64,000 nt of DNA from assembly GCF_037974265.1 (NCBI RefSeq), contig NZ_CP150233.1, positions 6,634,001-6,698,000 of the forward strand, given 5' to 3'. The notes under the pieces are model-generated. The model was given only the letters and a program-made list of their open reading frames with translations, was not told where the DNA came from and ran no database searches. The translations under genes and the position numbers were made by a program. Below, piece after piece: positions 18,440 through 26,098 of the stretch; position 1 is the stretch's first letter; each line of letters opens with the position of its first letter. The DNA comes from Paenibacillus sp. FSL R5-0623. Its GTDB lineage: Bacteria > Bacillota > Bacilli > Paenibacillales > Paenibacillaceae.

Positions 18440-19084
18440 TTACAATTTGCCCAAGGCATCTTCAACGGGATGCTCCCCGGCAACCAGATCAAAGGCCATC
18501 CGGTACGTCTTCTCTTCCTGCAAAGAAGCCACGATTACACGGGCTACATCTTCACGTGGGATGCTCCCCGGCTCCAGATCGGTTCCAACTGCAATCTTGC
18601 CTGTGCCTGGTTCATTCTTGAGACCACCTGGACGTATAATCGTGTAATTGAGATCACTTGCAAACAATGCACGATCCGCATAATGTTTCGCCACGTAATA
18701 AGGCTTGATGGACTCTGACCATTTCTCCCGTTGATCTGCGCCATACGCACTGACCAGAATATATCTGGAGATTCCTTGCTGCTCTGCAGATTCCATTGTT
18801 TTCACCGCACCGTCGAGATCAATAAGCAGTGTTTTGTCCTGACCGGTAGATCCGCCAGAACCCGCCGTGAACACAATGGCATTATGATCCTTCATTGCCT
18901 CAGCCAAGTCCTCCACACTGCCCTCCAGATCACCGATCACCACATCAGCACCTAGTTCCTTCAGTGCAGCCGCCTGCTCCGGTTTTCGGATCATGGCCGT
19001 TACTTTATGTTTGCCTTCCTGTACCAGCTGTTCCACCACTAACTTACCGATTTGTCCATTTGCTCCTATAACTAAAACGTTCAT
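18440..19084 (-). CDS. NAD(P)-binding oxidoreductase-like protein, YhfK type
   Basis: A 214-residue atypical short-chain dehydrogenase with the nucleotide-binding motif IGANGQIGKLVVEQL, FTAGSGGSTGQDKT, the active-site-like YYVAKHYAD and IIRPGGLKNEPGTG. These segments and the length match the YhfK group of Bacillales. The substrate is unknown and no cofactor assay can be inferred. It stands alone, about 50 bases downstream of nothing shared and 55 bases before the response regulator start, with a strong hairpin upstream at 19176-19199. Confidence 0.85.
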   Translation of the reverse strand: MNVLVIGANGQIGKLVVEQLVQEGKHKVTAMIRKPEQAAALKELGADVVIGDLEGSVEDLAEAMKDHNAIVFTAGSGGSTGQDKTLLIDLDGAVKTMESAEQQGISRYILVSAYGADQREKWSESIKPYYVAKHYADRALFASDLNYTIIRPGGLKNEPGTGKIAVGTDLEPGSIPREDVARVIVASLQEEKTYRMAFDLVAGEHPVEDALGKL

Positions 19085-19175
19085 ACGTCATTTCTCCTCT
19101 CAGTTGAACGGGCTGCTTGTTGTTCCGCTCCCCGTTCCTTTTATTTAAAGATGCTCATCCTATAATTTAAACGAA

Positions 19176-19199
19176 AGCCGGCGCTTCTAAGCGCCGGCT
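19176..19199. other. Perfect 11-bp hairpin in the NADH dehydrogenase/YhfK intergenic region
   Basis: AGCCGGCGCTT (19176-19186) and AAGCGCCGGCT (19189-19199) are perfect complements with a 2-base gap. There is no proper T-run on either side. It could be a processing or attenuation structure in the yhfK-like leader, or an additional terminator for the gene upstream. Confidence 0.6.
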
Positions 19200-19361
19200 C
19201 CCAGGTTCATGCCCGTTCAGTACATCTATGAAATGTGAAGTCTTCCGTTGTCCCTTTAATATGCCATATACCTTAGGTGGTTTATACGCGACCTCACATC
19301 GACCACTTTTGCCACACCTGTTTCCATCTGAATATCAGTTATTCTTTGTAATTGTGATAAA

Positions 19362-19391
19362 CAAAAAAAAGGACGCCCAAAAAGGCGCCCT
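19362..19391 (-). terminator. Rho-independent terminator of the NADH dehydrogenase operon
   Basis: A 7-bp stem with one G-T pair (GGGCGCC with GGCGTCC on the minus strand) is followed by eight T, 16 bases after the NADH dehydrogenase stop. Confidence 0.85.
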
Positions 19392-19406
19392 TGAATGGCA
19401 TTAAGA

Positions 19407-20588
19407 TTAGTAAGCCAGTGCGAACAAACCGTGAATATGAGCCAGGTAACGGATGTTACTTGCTTCTTTCATCATGGTTGCAGGCAGACCTTTCAGACGA
19501 GTCTGATTGCCACCGATCATGCCGACAGCATCTTTACGACCCAGACTTCCCAGCGTACCGGAGAATACTGGTGTGAAGGATTCCATTGCGCCACCTTTGA
19601 ACATAACGCCCAAGTTGTGACCAATAGTCTCACCCATTTGCCAAGCCAATTGTGCTGTTGGAGGGTAAGGGCGAGCGCCTTCGCTAGGGAAGACCACTGC
19701 GCTGTCACCAGCAACAAACACGTCTTTGTGAGAAGTCGATTGCAGAACTTCCGTAACTTTCGCACGGCCACGATCCACTTCAATTCCGCTGTTAGCAACA
19801 ACAGCGTTGCCTTGTACGCCACCTGTCCATACGAGTGTGTTCGTAGGGATGGAGCTGCCGTCTTTCAGCAGAACTTCGTTTTCTTTCATCTCGGTAATCG
19901 CTACGCCAACGATGAAGTTAACGCCACGTTTCTCAAGACTTGATTTAGCACGCTCAACCAGCTCCGGCGGGAATCCTGCCAGGATGGAAGGACCTGCTTC
20001 AACTGTGTACAGGGATACTTCTTTGAAGTCGATGCCTTTTTCTTGACATACTGCAGGAAGCAGGTCAGCGAATTCGCCAACAAGCTCAATACCTGTCAAG
20101 CCGCCGCCACCAATAACAAACGTAGCGTCTGCTTTGTTGCCGGACTGTTTGTAAGCATCAAGACGTGCTTCAACGTGTGCACGAATACGGTTTGCATCGC
20201 TAACCGATTTGAGCGTGAAGCTGTACTCTTGCAATCCCGGAATTCCGAAGAATGCCGTTTCGCTGCCCAGGGCAACGACGAGTGCATCGTAAGAGTATGT
20301 GGAGCCGCTGGTCATCAGAACTTTCTTCTCGTCCGGCTTGATTGTATCCACCGTATCGATTTTCAAGTTCACGTTTTTGCCACGCAGCAATTTTTCGAGT
20401 GGAAGAGCAACTGCTTGTTCAGCAATGCTTCCCGCTGCAAGACGGTGCAGTTCCGTGATAATTTGGTGTGTAGGGTAACGGTTCACGACAGTAATTGTCG
20501 CTTCTTCCGGAGACAAGTATTGACGCGCAGTCAATGCAGTCAACAGACCGCCGTATCCTCCACCCAAGATCAAAATTTGCTTCGACAT
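19407..20588 (-). CDS. Type II NADH dehydrogenase (NDH-2 family)
   Basis: This single-subunit flavoprotein passes electrons from NADH to quinone at the membrane surface without proton pumping. The FAD motif ILGGGYGGLLTALTAR is at the N-terminus. The second dinucleotide motif ATFVIGGGGLTGIELVGEFADL and the FAD-contact segment DVFVAGDSAVV lie in order, and PTAQLAWQMGETIGHNL is typical of NDH-2. ATG 20588 has GGAGG 6 bases upstream; ATG 20594 touches that site. A DUF1641 gene lies 24 bases upstream in the same direction, a common pairing in Bacillales. Confidence 0.92.
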   Translation of the reverse strand: MSKQILILGGGYGGLLTALTARQYLSPEEATITVVNRYPTHQIITELHRLAAGSIAEQAVALPLEKLLRGKNVNLKIDTVDTIKPDEKKVLMTSGSTYSYDALVVALGSETAFFGIPGLQEYSFTLKSVSDANRIRAHVEARLDAYKQSGNKADATFVIGGGGLTGIELVGEFADLLPAVCQEKGIDFKEVSLYTVEAGPSILAGFPPELVERAKSSLEKRGVNFIVGVAITEMKENEVLLKDGSSIPTNTLVWTGGVQGNAVVANSGIEVDRGRAKVTEVLQSTSHKDVFVAGDSAVVFPSEGARPYPPTAQLAWQMGETIGHNLGVMFKGGAMESFTPVFSGTLGSLGRKDAVGMIGGNQTRLKGLPATMMKEASNIRYLAHIHGLFALAY

Positions 20589-20612
20589 ATCCATCCTCCG
20601 TTCTTCTAAGTC

Positions 20613-21059
20613 TTAACGTTTCTGTTGTTGACGCTCGTTCAGGATGCTCAAGAAAGATTGAGCAAAACGAAGCGATTGTTGTACGTTTGGATCTTTAAGC
20701 ATTTTCAGCATAGCGAACAAGCCAACTGAAGTTTGCTCTGTTTGCGCACGGTCATTGGCTTCGATGGCAGCAGAAGCTACACCTTTAGCTTTGTCTACAA
20801 CAGGCTTAGCGAACTCGCCCATTGCGCTCATTGTGTCGCTGATCAGAACTTTGTCTGTTGCTACACTTTGTGCAAAGTCATAAGCTTTTGTCATAGCAGT
20901 AACCATTTCAGCCAATTTAGGCAGGTTCTCCACCAGAACGGTTAAAGACTCCTGTACCTCAGGCTTCATCAGTTGATCCAGAACGTCCAAGGACTGGCGC
21001 TCGGAAACGTTGGCACCTTCTGTAACTGGCACCTCTTGTTGAGTAGGCGATTGTGACAT
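20613..21059 (-). CDS. DUF1641 domain protein
   Basis: A 148-residue soluble, mostly helical protein with the DUF1641 pattern (LDQLMKPEVQESLTVLVENLPKLAEMVT, then GLFAMLKMLKDPNVQQSLRFAQSFL). DUF1641 proteins sit beside NDH-2, formate dehydrogenase or sulfide-quinone reductase genes but have no proven role. The start at 21059 has GGAGG 10 bases upstream; the open frame extends to 21164 with no such site. It is the first gene of the NADH dehydrogenase operon and may be an accessory of that enzyme. Confidence 0.85.
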   Translation of the reverse strand: MSQSPTQQEVPVTEGANVSERQSLDVLDQLMKPEVQESLTVLVENLPKLAEMVTAMTKAYDFAQSVATDKVLISDTMSAMGEFAKPVVDKAKGVASAAIEANDRAQTEQTSVGLFAMLKMLKDPNVQQSLRFAQSFLSILNERQQQKR

Positions 21060-21683
21060 AAGAGAAAGTCCTCCTTTACTTTGGGATAGAAGTCCGCGAC
21101 TTTCATGATGCCTGTCAAGCAGAGCCGAACCACAAAATACATCGAATACATTTAAATGTACCAAATTTCACACAATAGGATGAGCGTAGCTCATGGCCAC
21201 TCCCATATCATGCATTGTATCTTGGATCTATTGCGGACAACATGTGTTGACGCACAAAACGACAAGCAGGCCGAAACCGAACTCTATACCCTTATATTAC
21301 ACCTCTTACACATGAACATGAAAAAGAAATTTTTTACACTTGTGAAGATATTGTGAACATTGTAACAAAATCGATTTTTTTGTCAACCCATGAAGGCAAG
21401 CTAACGCCGCCGATCCTCCTGTCCAAGATCCGTATTCCTACCACATGTGGTATTAAGACAAGATCACATATGACCAGATGTGCGATATGTACACAAGGAA
21501 GGATTCGTTTATCCAAAATTTCAGGAATTGTTTTCCAATATCAAGATAATCATGCAACGAAATTGGTCACTGTCGTTATTATGCAGCGTTGGGCTCAGCC
21601 TTATTCCATAATTGAGACATCTTTTCTATTTCAAGTATGAACCTCTTGCGTCACGAATGCAAAACTTGGCACAAACCCATTGC
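21060..21683. other. Intergenic region between the NADH dehydrogenase operon and csbD
   Basis: No convincing gene is seen in about 620 bases. A weak frame at 21353-21640 has no ribosome site and no family resemblance. The region holds AT-rich direct repeats of TTGTGAA type near 21340 and a 14-bp palindrome at 21439-21452. Confidence 0.5.
21439..21452. promoter_or_regulatory. Perfect 14-bp palindrome TACCACATGTGGTA
   Basis: The site is fully self-complementary and lies in the middle of a gene-free region, about 290 bases upstream of csbD. A transcription factor binding site is possible; no regulator is identified. Confidence 0.4.
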
Positions 21684-21709
21684 GTTTAGAATACGGACAT
21701 CCCGGTTAA
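21684..21709 (+). promoter_or_regulatory. Candidate SigB-type promoter of csbD
   Basis: GTTTAG, a 14-base spacer and GGTTAA resemble the general-stress promoter pattern GTTTAA-N12-14-GGGTAA. It lies 36 bases upstream of the csbD start. CsbD genes are SigB targets in Bacillus. Confidence 0.45.
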
Positions 21710-21744
21710 TAAGGACTACACCAGAAACGAAGGAGATGTTCGAT

Positions 21745-21918
21745 ATGAGTAATTCAACTAGCGATAAAATCAAAGCAGGCGTAAACAAGGCCAAAGGCGA
21801 AGTGAAGGATCAGATCGGTAATGCAACCAATAACAGATCCCTTCAGGCTGAGGGTAAAAAAGACAAAGCCAAAGGTGCCGTACAGGATAAAATTGCCGAC
21901 GTTAAAAGAGATCACTAG
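21745..21918 (+). CDS. CsbD family stress protein
   Basis: A 57-residue, highly charged, soluble protein with the CsbD pattern: SDKIKAGVNKAKGEVKDQIG and then AEGKKDKAKGAVQDKIAD. CsbD-like proteins accumulate in general stress; their molecular role is not known. ATG 21745 is chosen because AAGGAG lies 11 bases upstream and the product is the normal family length. The open frame runs back to 21637 without similarity. The context supports stress control. Confidence 0.9.
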   Translation: MSNSTSDKIKAGVNKAKGEVKDQIGNATNNRSLQAEGKKDKAKGAVQDKIADVKRDH

Positions 21919-22028
21919 ATCCTTTTGATGCAAAAGTCAGAAAGCACGAAGATTTCGTGCAATAGATCGTTTTAAAATAGCCTGACCGTCCGTGTTCGGA
22001 AGTTATCCGAATGTGAGACGGAGGCGCA

Positions 22029-22077
22029 AAAAAGCCATGGAAGGTGTTACTCAATACACCCTTCCCTGGCTTTTTTT
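22029..22077. terminator. Bidirectional terminator between csbD and the epimerase gene
   Basis: AAGCCA-GGAAGGTGT pairs with ACACC-TTCC-TGGCTT and is flanked by A-run and T-run on both sides, serving the converging genes. Confidence 0.85.
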
Positions 22078-22084
22078 GTGCTTT

Positions 22085-23086
22085 TTATACTGCTGGAACT
22101 GCGTATCTTGCCATATCGATAATGAAACTGCGCGTTTCCCTTGTTGTATGGTATTCACGGCTGAACTGTCTGACCCATTCGGGATGTTCCCGATACCAGC
22201 GGAAGGTTTTTTCCAATCCCTTTTCCAACGTGGTTTGCGGTAACCATCCCAATTCCGCTCGCAACCTGCCTGAATGTACGACCAGACTGGACCCTCTGGA
22301 CTGGGTTGGTTCCTGCTCCCGAATCTCTACAGCAGCTACGGATCGATCCATCGGTTTCAATATCTCCCCGATCTCTTGCATGGTTGTTCCAAGCCCTGTT
22401 GATATGTTGTAGACCTGTCCGTCTTTGCCTTTCAGCATGATCTGTTCAATGGCCCGGAGGGCATCATCTACATACAAGAAATCACGCACTGCCGATCCCT
22501 GAATATCCAGAGGCAGTCCGTCCAACATCCGACCAAAGTTTCGGGGAATAATACGGTCTGGTAATTGCCATGGACCATAGAGGTTGGTCAAACGAAAGAG
22601 TTTGACTGGAAGTTGGTAACATTGAGCATAGGAGTGAGCCAGCATTTCACATGCAACTTTGGAAGCGGAATAAGGAGAGACGGGTGCATACGGATCTGAT
22701 TCATGATAGACTCTGCCCCAATCACCGCCATACACTTCCACGGATGAAGCCAGCAAGACTGGAATGTGATGTTCCGTAGCATATTGCAGGATAGCCTGTG
22801 TGCTGAGTGTATTATTGCGGAAAACTTCCCCTGGCTGATGATACGAATAATCCACGTGTGGCATGGCCGCCAGATGGATGATGTAATCTATTCCTGGAGG
22901 TAGATGAATCCGGTCCGCTGCAAGGTCACAACAGATGAACGGCATCTCATGCAGAGGAGAGATATGAACAAGTCTCTGACAGTAATCATCCCGATCCAGA
23001 AGGGTAATTCGATGCCCCTTTTGCGCCAAATACTGTGAAAGATTAAATCCCACAAATCCAGAAGCCCCTGTAATCACAATGTTCAC
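22085..23086 (-). CDS. NAD-dependent sugar-nucleotide epimerase/dehydratase
   Basis: A 333-residue extended short-chain dehydrogenase: NAD motif ITGASGFVGFNLSQYL, then DYIIHLAAMPHVDYSY, the catalytic SSVEVYG and YSASKVACE (Tyr-X3-Lys), LTNLYGPWQLPDRIIP and RDFLYVDDALRAI. These are features of UDP-glucose 4-epimerases and dTDP-glucose dehydratases, so it likely makes a sugar nucleotide for surface glycans. The start is GTG 23086 with AAGGGGGA upstream. It is not next to other glycan genes, so the substrate is open. Confidence 0.88.
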   Translation of the reverse strand: MNIVITGASGFVGFNLSQYLAQKGHRITLLDRDDYCQRLVHISPLHEMPFICCDLAADRIHLPPGIDYIIHLAAMPHVDYSYHQPGEVFRNNTLSTQAILQYATEHHIPVLLASSVEVYGGDWGRVYHESDPYAPVSPYSASKVACEMLAHSYAQCYQLPVKLFRLTNLYGPWQLPDRIIPRNFGRMLDGLPLDIQGSAVRDFLYVDDALRAIEQIMLKGKDGQVYNISTGLGTTMQEIGEILKPMDRSVAAVEIREQEPTQSRGSSLVVHSGRLRAELGWLPQTTLEKGLEKTFRWYREHPEWVRQFSREYHTTRETRSFIIDMARYAVPAV

Positions 23087-23154
23087 ACACGATTCCCCCT
23101 TGCGATTTATACAACGAGTGCATTGAAGAGAGTTTATGTACTGAGTATAACCTT

Positions 23155-23179
23155 AAAATGATACATTTTGTATCATTTT
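23155..23179. promoter_or_regulatory. 25-bp perfect inverted repeat between epimerase and cupin genes
   Basis: AAAATGATACA (23155-23165) and TGTATCATTTT (23169-23179) are exact complements around three T. The site lies between two divergent genes, 60-70 bases from each start, as expected for a shared operator. Confidence 0.6.
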
Positions 23180-23238
23180 ACAATTGTTTTTTGTTCGTCC
23201 TTGACGTTATAGGGTAATTTATAGTGAGGTGATGTGAG

Positions 23239-23757
23239 ATGAATGAACGGAAAAAGGACATAGAGACGTTATTCCTTCAGGATGACGGTGTAATTCCCAA
23301 TCATCCGACCCTGCCTGTGCTTTTGTATAAGAACGTATGGGTTGAAGAGGCCCTTCACGCAGAATCGTTGTTAAACCGTAATGGATGGGGAAATAGCTGG
23401 TTGAATGGTGTGTTCAATTATCATCATTATCATAGTAATGCTCATGAGGCACTTGCTGTGGTGAGTGGATTCGTGAAACTGATTTTAGGCGGAGAAAATG
23501 GTCAGAAAGTTTACCTTCAAACTGGTGACGTTGTCGTGCTTCCCGCTGGAACAGGGCATAAACGCCTGGAGTCCAGCAGTGATTTTCGTATTGCCGGTGC
23601 TTATCCGGGCGGCATGAGTTACAACACACGCACAGGTGAGGAAGGCGAGCTGCAGAAGGCTCTTCAGGAAATACGTGAGGTTCCGATCCCGGATACCGAT
23701 CCGGTCTATGGACAGCAGGGACCGTTACTAGAAATCTGGAATGGGAAGAAATCTTAA
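23239..23757 (+). CDS. Cupin-domain protein, YjlB type
   Basis: A 172-residue single-domain cupin. The metal-binding motifs are visible: HHYHSNAHEALAVVSG (His and Glu ligands) and GDVVVLPAGTGHKRLES (second motif with His). The opening DDGVIPNHPTLPVLLY matches the YjlB group. Function is unknown; cupins are often small-molecule dioxygenases, isomerases or sensors. It is divergent from the epimerase gene and shares the inverted repeat at 23155-23179. Confidence 0.85.
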   Translation: MNERKKDIETLFLQDDGVIPNHPTLPVLLYKNVWVEEALHAESLLNRNGWGNSWLNGVFNYHHYHSNAHEALAVVSGFVKLILGGENGQKVYLQTGDVVVLPAGTGHKRLESSSDFRIAGAYPGGMSYNTRTGEEGELQKALQEIREVPIPDTDPVYGQQGPLLEIWNGKKS

Positions 23758-23831
23758 TACAATGATGATCATAAAGAAGAATGTTATTGGATATTGCACA
23801 AGCGAAGCTGTTTTAGTACCTAATGAGAAAA

Positions 23832-23886
23832 AAATAGACTGTTCCCCGGACATGCAGGAGTTACTCACCGGTGGAACAGTCTATTT
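23832..23886. terminator. Hairpin between cupin and DUF1835 genes
   Basis: AAATAGACTGTTCC (23832-23845) pairs perfectly over 14 bp with GGAACAGTCTATTT (23873-23886); the loop contains a further CCGG/CCGG pairing. A-rich and T-rich flanks and its position between converging genes suit a terminator, though the T-run is short. Confidence 0.6.
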
Positions 23887-24034
23887 AAGTGTTAAATCTG
23901 AACAGCTGGTAACGGAGACACTTCGTGATCATCTTTCTTTATGCGCAAGGAACTGCTCAAATCTTCCGTCTTATTTCAAACTTTGTGATCTCGTCGCTTG
24001 TTTTCCTATCCGTGCGTTTCAGCCTCAGTCCCTT

Positions 24035-25114
24035 TCAGCGCTCGGGAAGCCGAATACTGTAATACCTCATTGCAAGTGGCTTTCCATCCATTTCAAGTTG
24101 GCCTTGCAGCACCAGTTGCCGTAGACGGTACTCCACGAACGCATCACTTATATGCTGGCTACTTGTACCAATCACTTCACCCACAATACGAGCTGCTCGG
24201 ATATACTTGCCTGGCTCCCAGTTCGGTGTCAGTTCCCTCACCTTCTGCATGATGTACTCGTCCAACGCATCTTCAGTTAAGCTCCGAATCACGCCATTCT
24301 CCATCATACGTATTAGCCCAGGCTGTACCGAAAGTTCCAGCCAATCCCGCTCCAGTTGGCGGCGCTCTCGCTTGGACAATGGCTCTTGCTCGGAGCAAAC
24401 GTGCCACATCGCCAGAAGCTTTTCCGGAAGAATCTCGCCTGTGTGGAGCACATCATATTGAACGTCAGGTCTATCAAATAATTGCTTATATAAACCACTC
24501 GTTTCGATAAGATATATGGGGCTCTCGCTGTTCCGCAATAGATACATGGCGTAGAGCAGTCCCGTCTTCTCCCGTGCATTATTCGCATACCAGATAATGA
24601 TCGACGTCTTGGAATCAAAGGACTGTATTGTGGCTTCGAGATCAAATAATGATTCCAGTTCATGCATGCCATATGCCTCACGGTCATTGAGACACATTCG
24701 TTCGGTCAGCCAGAGATGCCTGCGTTGCAAGTCTGCACGCCGGGTGAGATCACCTAATGGCCCTACCGCATAATTATCATCTATAGAGAAATAACTCCGT
24801 TTTTCCTGATCAGGTAATGTACTCATTCCCATTTTCAGACTACTCAGAGGTGATTCTCCAAACGTAATATGAATTTCATTTGGCTTGTCGACCTCGGCAA
24901 GAGCTTGTTGTTCCAGACGACCCAGATCAAAAGGGGTATCCATATTCCGAAACAGTGACTGTACCGCTTCCGCAAAATCCACCTTTCCGCCTTGCTCTTC
25001 CTGCCGCTTGACCACATGTCCTGACTTCATATAGAGCACACGCAGTACTGAACGAAGTTCATCTTCACTCATACGATTTATCGTTCGGCTGAATGCATAG
25101 ATATTATCATTCAT
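24035..25114 (-). CDS. DUF1835/DUF3658 domain protein
   Basis: A 359-residue soluble protein. The central part (NEIHITFGESPLSSLKMGM through IDDNYAVGPLGDL and ERMCLNDREAYG) matches DUF1835, and the C-terminal part (GNVI-like VIRSLTEDALDEYIMQKV, then ARIVGEVIGTSSQHISDAFVEYRLRQLV) matches DUF3658. Neither domain has a known function. The N-terminal 70 residues are extra and helical. It stands as a single gene or leads nothing downstream; the TVP38-type gene lies upstream on the same strand with a 67-base gap. Confidence 0.85.
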   Translation of the reverse strand: MNDNIYAFSRTINRMSEDELRSVLRVLYMKSGHVVKRQEEQGGKVDFAEAVQSLFRNMDTPFDLGRLEQQALAEVDKPNEIHITFGESPLSSLKMGMSTLPDQEKRSYFSIDDNYAVGPLGDLTRRADLQRRHLWLTERMCLNDREAYGMHELESLFDLEATIQSFDSKTSIIIWYANNAREKTGLLYAMYLLRNSESPIYLIETSGLYKQLFDRPDVQYDVLHTGEILPEKLLAMWHVCSEQEPLSKRERRQLERDWLELSVQPGLIRMMENGVIRSLTEDALDEYIMQKVRELTPNWEPGKYIRAARIVGEVIGTSSQHISDAFVEYRLRQLVLQGQLEMDGKPLAMRYYSIRLPER

Positions 25115-25181
25115 GCTAGGTCCTCCTTCGAGCTAACGAGATTACTGACATCCCATATCTGCACACTGATCATTCTTTGAT

Positions 25182-25847
25182 TCAAGAAGAAATCGATTTG
25201 CCAGTTGTTTGATTCAGATCATGCAGACCTTCTCCATCTGACGATGACCGGGTAAAGTGTCGCTCCAGTTTGCGGCTTGCCCACAGGGATACCGCAATAA
25301 ACAGCAATACGCCTACCCAGCGTATAGGGTGCTCCAGAAATTGTTCCACATTGGAACCGATATACGTAACAGAGAAGATCATGATCGCTTTACCACAGCC
25401 CACCGCAAGCAGGAAGGATAACAATCGCATTCGCGCGATACCTGCCGCCACGTTAATAATGACAAACGGACCTACCGGGAAGATACTCAGCAGAAAAACA
25501 TAACTGAATGCATTCCTTCGAATCCATACCATGCTGCGTTGTACACGAGGTTTGCGTGCCCATCGCTCTACAAAAGCGGACTTCCCGATCTCCCGTACGA
25601 TCAGGAACGTAACGGTACAACCGAGCACCATGCCGATCCATGAATATATAAATCCTGCCCACAGACCATATACCGCACCGTTCACACCTACAATTAACAG
25701 CGTTGGAAGCGGCGGCACAAATGATTTCATAAACGTAAGCAAAATTCCCGGTAACGGGCCCAGGGAGCGAAACTTCTCCAGCCAGAAACGAATATTTTCT
25801 TCCGTAATATATGACATAATGTCCAATGCTGCCGGGGTCATCTGCAT
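25182..25847 (-). CDS. TVP38/TMEM64 (DedA-like) family membrane protein
   Basis: A 221-residue integral membrane protein with a SNARE-associated/DedA-type core: SLGPLPGILLTFMKSFVPPLPTL, then NGAVYGLWAGFIYSWIGMVLGCTVTF, and FPVGPFVIINVAAGIARM, which has the re-entrant loop Gly/Pro features. DedA-type proteins are linked to lipid scrambling and membrane homeostasis. The N-terminal start is uncertain: 25847 has only a weak GGATGG upstream, and ATG at MSYITEEN (about 25817) is possible. Confidence 0.82.
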   Translation of the reverse strand: MQMTPAALDIMSYITEENIRFWLEKFRSLGPLPGILLTFMKSFVPPLPTLLIVGVNGAVYGLWAGFIYSWIGMVLGCTVTFLIVREIGKSAFVERWARKPRVQRSMVWIRRNAFSYVFLLSIFPVGPFVIINVAAGIARMRLLSFLLAVGCGKAIMIFSVTYIGSNVEQFLEHPIRWVGVLLFIAVSLWASRKLERHFTRSSSDGEGLHDLNQTTGKSISS

Positions 25848-26022
25848 CCATCCAATCTATACAGTCTAAGTTCTCAGGCTTGATGTTTACTATACATTTC
25901 ATCATTCATATGGATGATGAAGCTTCTTAAGCAACTCCCTCCCAGTATAACGTACATCTTCGATGAACACCGTTGTCAATTTGAAGAAATTATTGCACAG
26001 CGAACTGACTTCCCACCCCAAT
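25848..26022. other. Short intergenic stretch between HNH and TVP38-type genes
   Basis: The only structure I see is the terminator that follows at 26023-26062. A possible weak promoter for the minus-strand TVP38-type gene lies here; nothing else is recognisable. Confidence 0.3.
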
Positions 26023-26062
26023 CAAAAAAGCACACCTCGACCTCTGTGGTCTTGGTGTGCCC
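26023..26062 (-). terminator. Rho-independent terminator of the HNH gene
   Basis: GCACACC-GACC pairs with GGTC-GGTGTGC; on the minus strand it ends in six T, about 40 bases after the HNH stop. Confidence 0.85.
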
Positions 26063-26098
26063 TTCATATCGAAACCCCGATCCATCTTCGGGGGCATA

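Noticed and set aside
21330-21365. TTGTGAA direct repeats as a Rex operator
   Set aside because: The two halves are in the same orientation, whereas Rex sites are inverted repeats.
21353-21640. Plus-strand frame of 95 codons before csbD
   Set aside because: No ribosome site, unlikely composition and it contains the 14-bp palindrome; likely chance.
23741-24124. Plus-strand frame of 127 codons after the cupin gene
   Set aside because: It runs through the 14-bp terminator hairpin and into the opposite strand of the DUF1835/DUF3658 gene.
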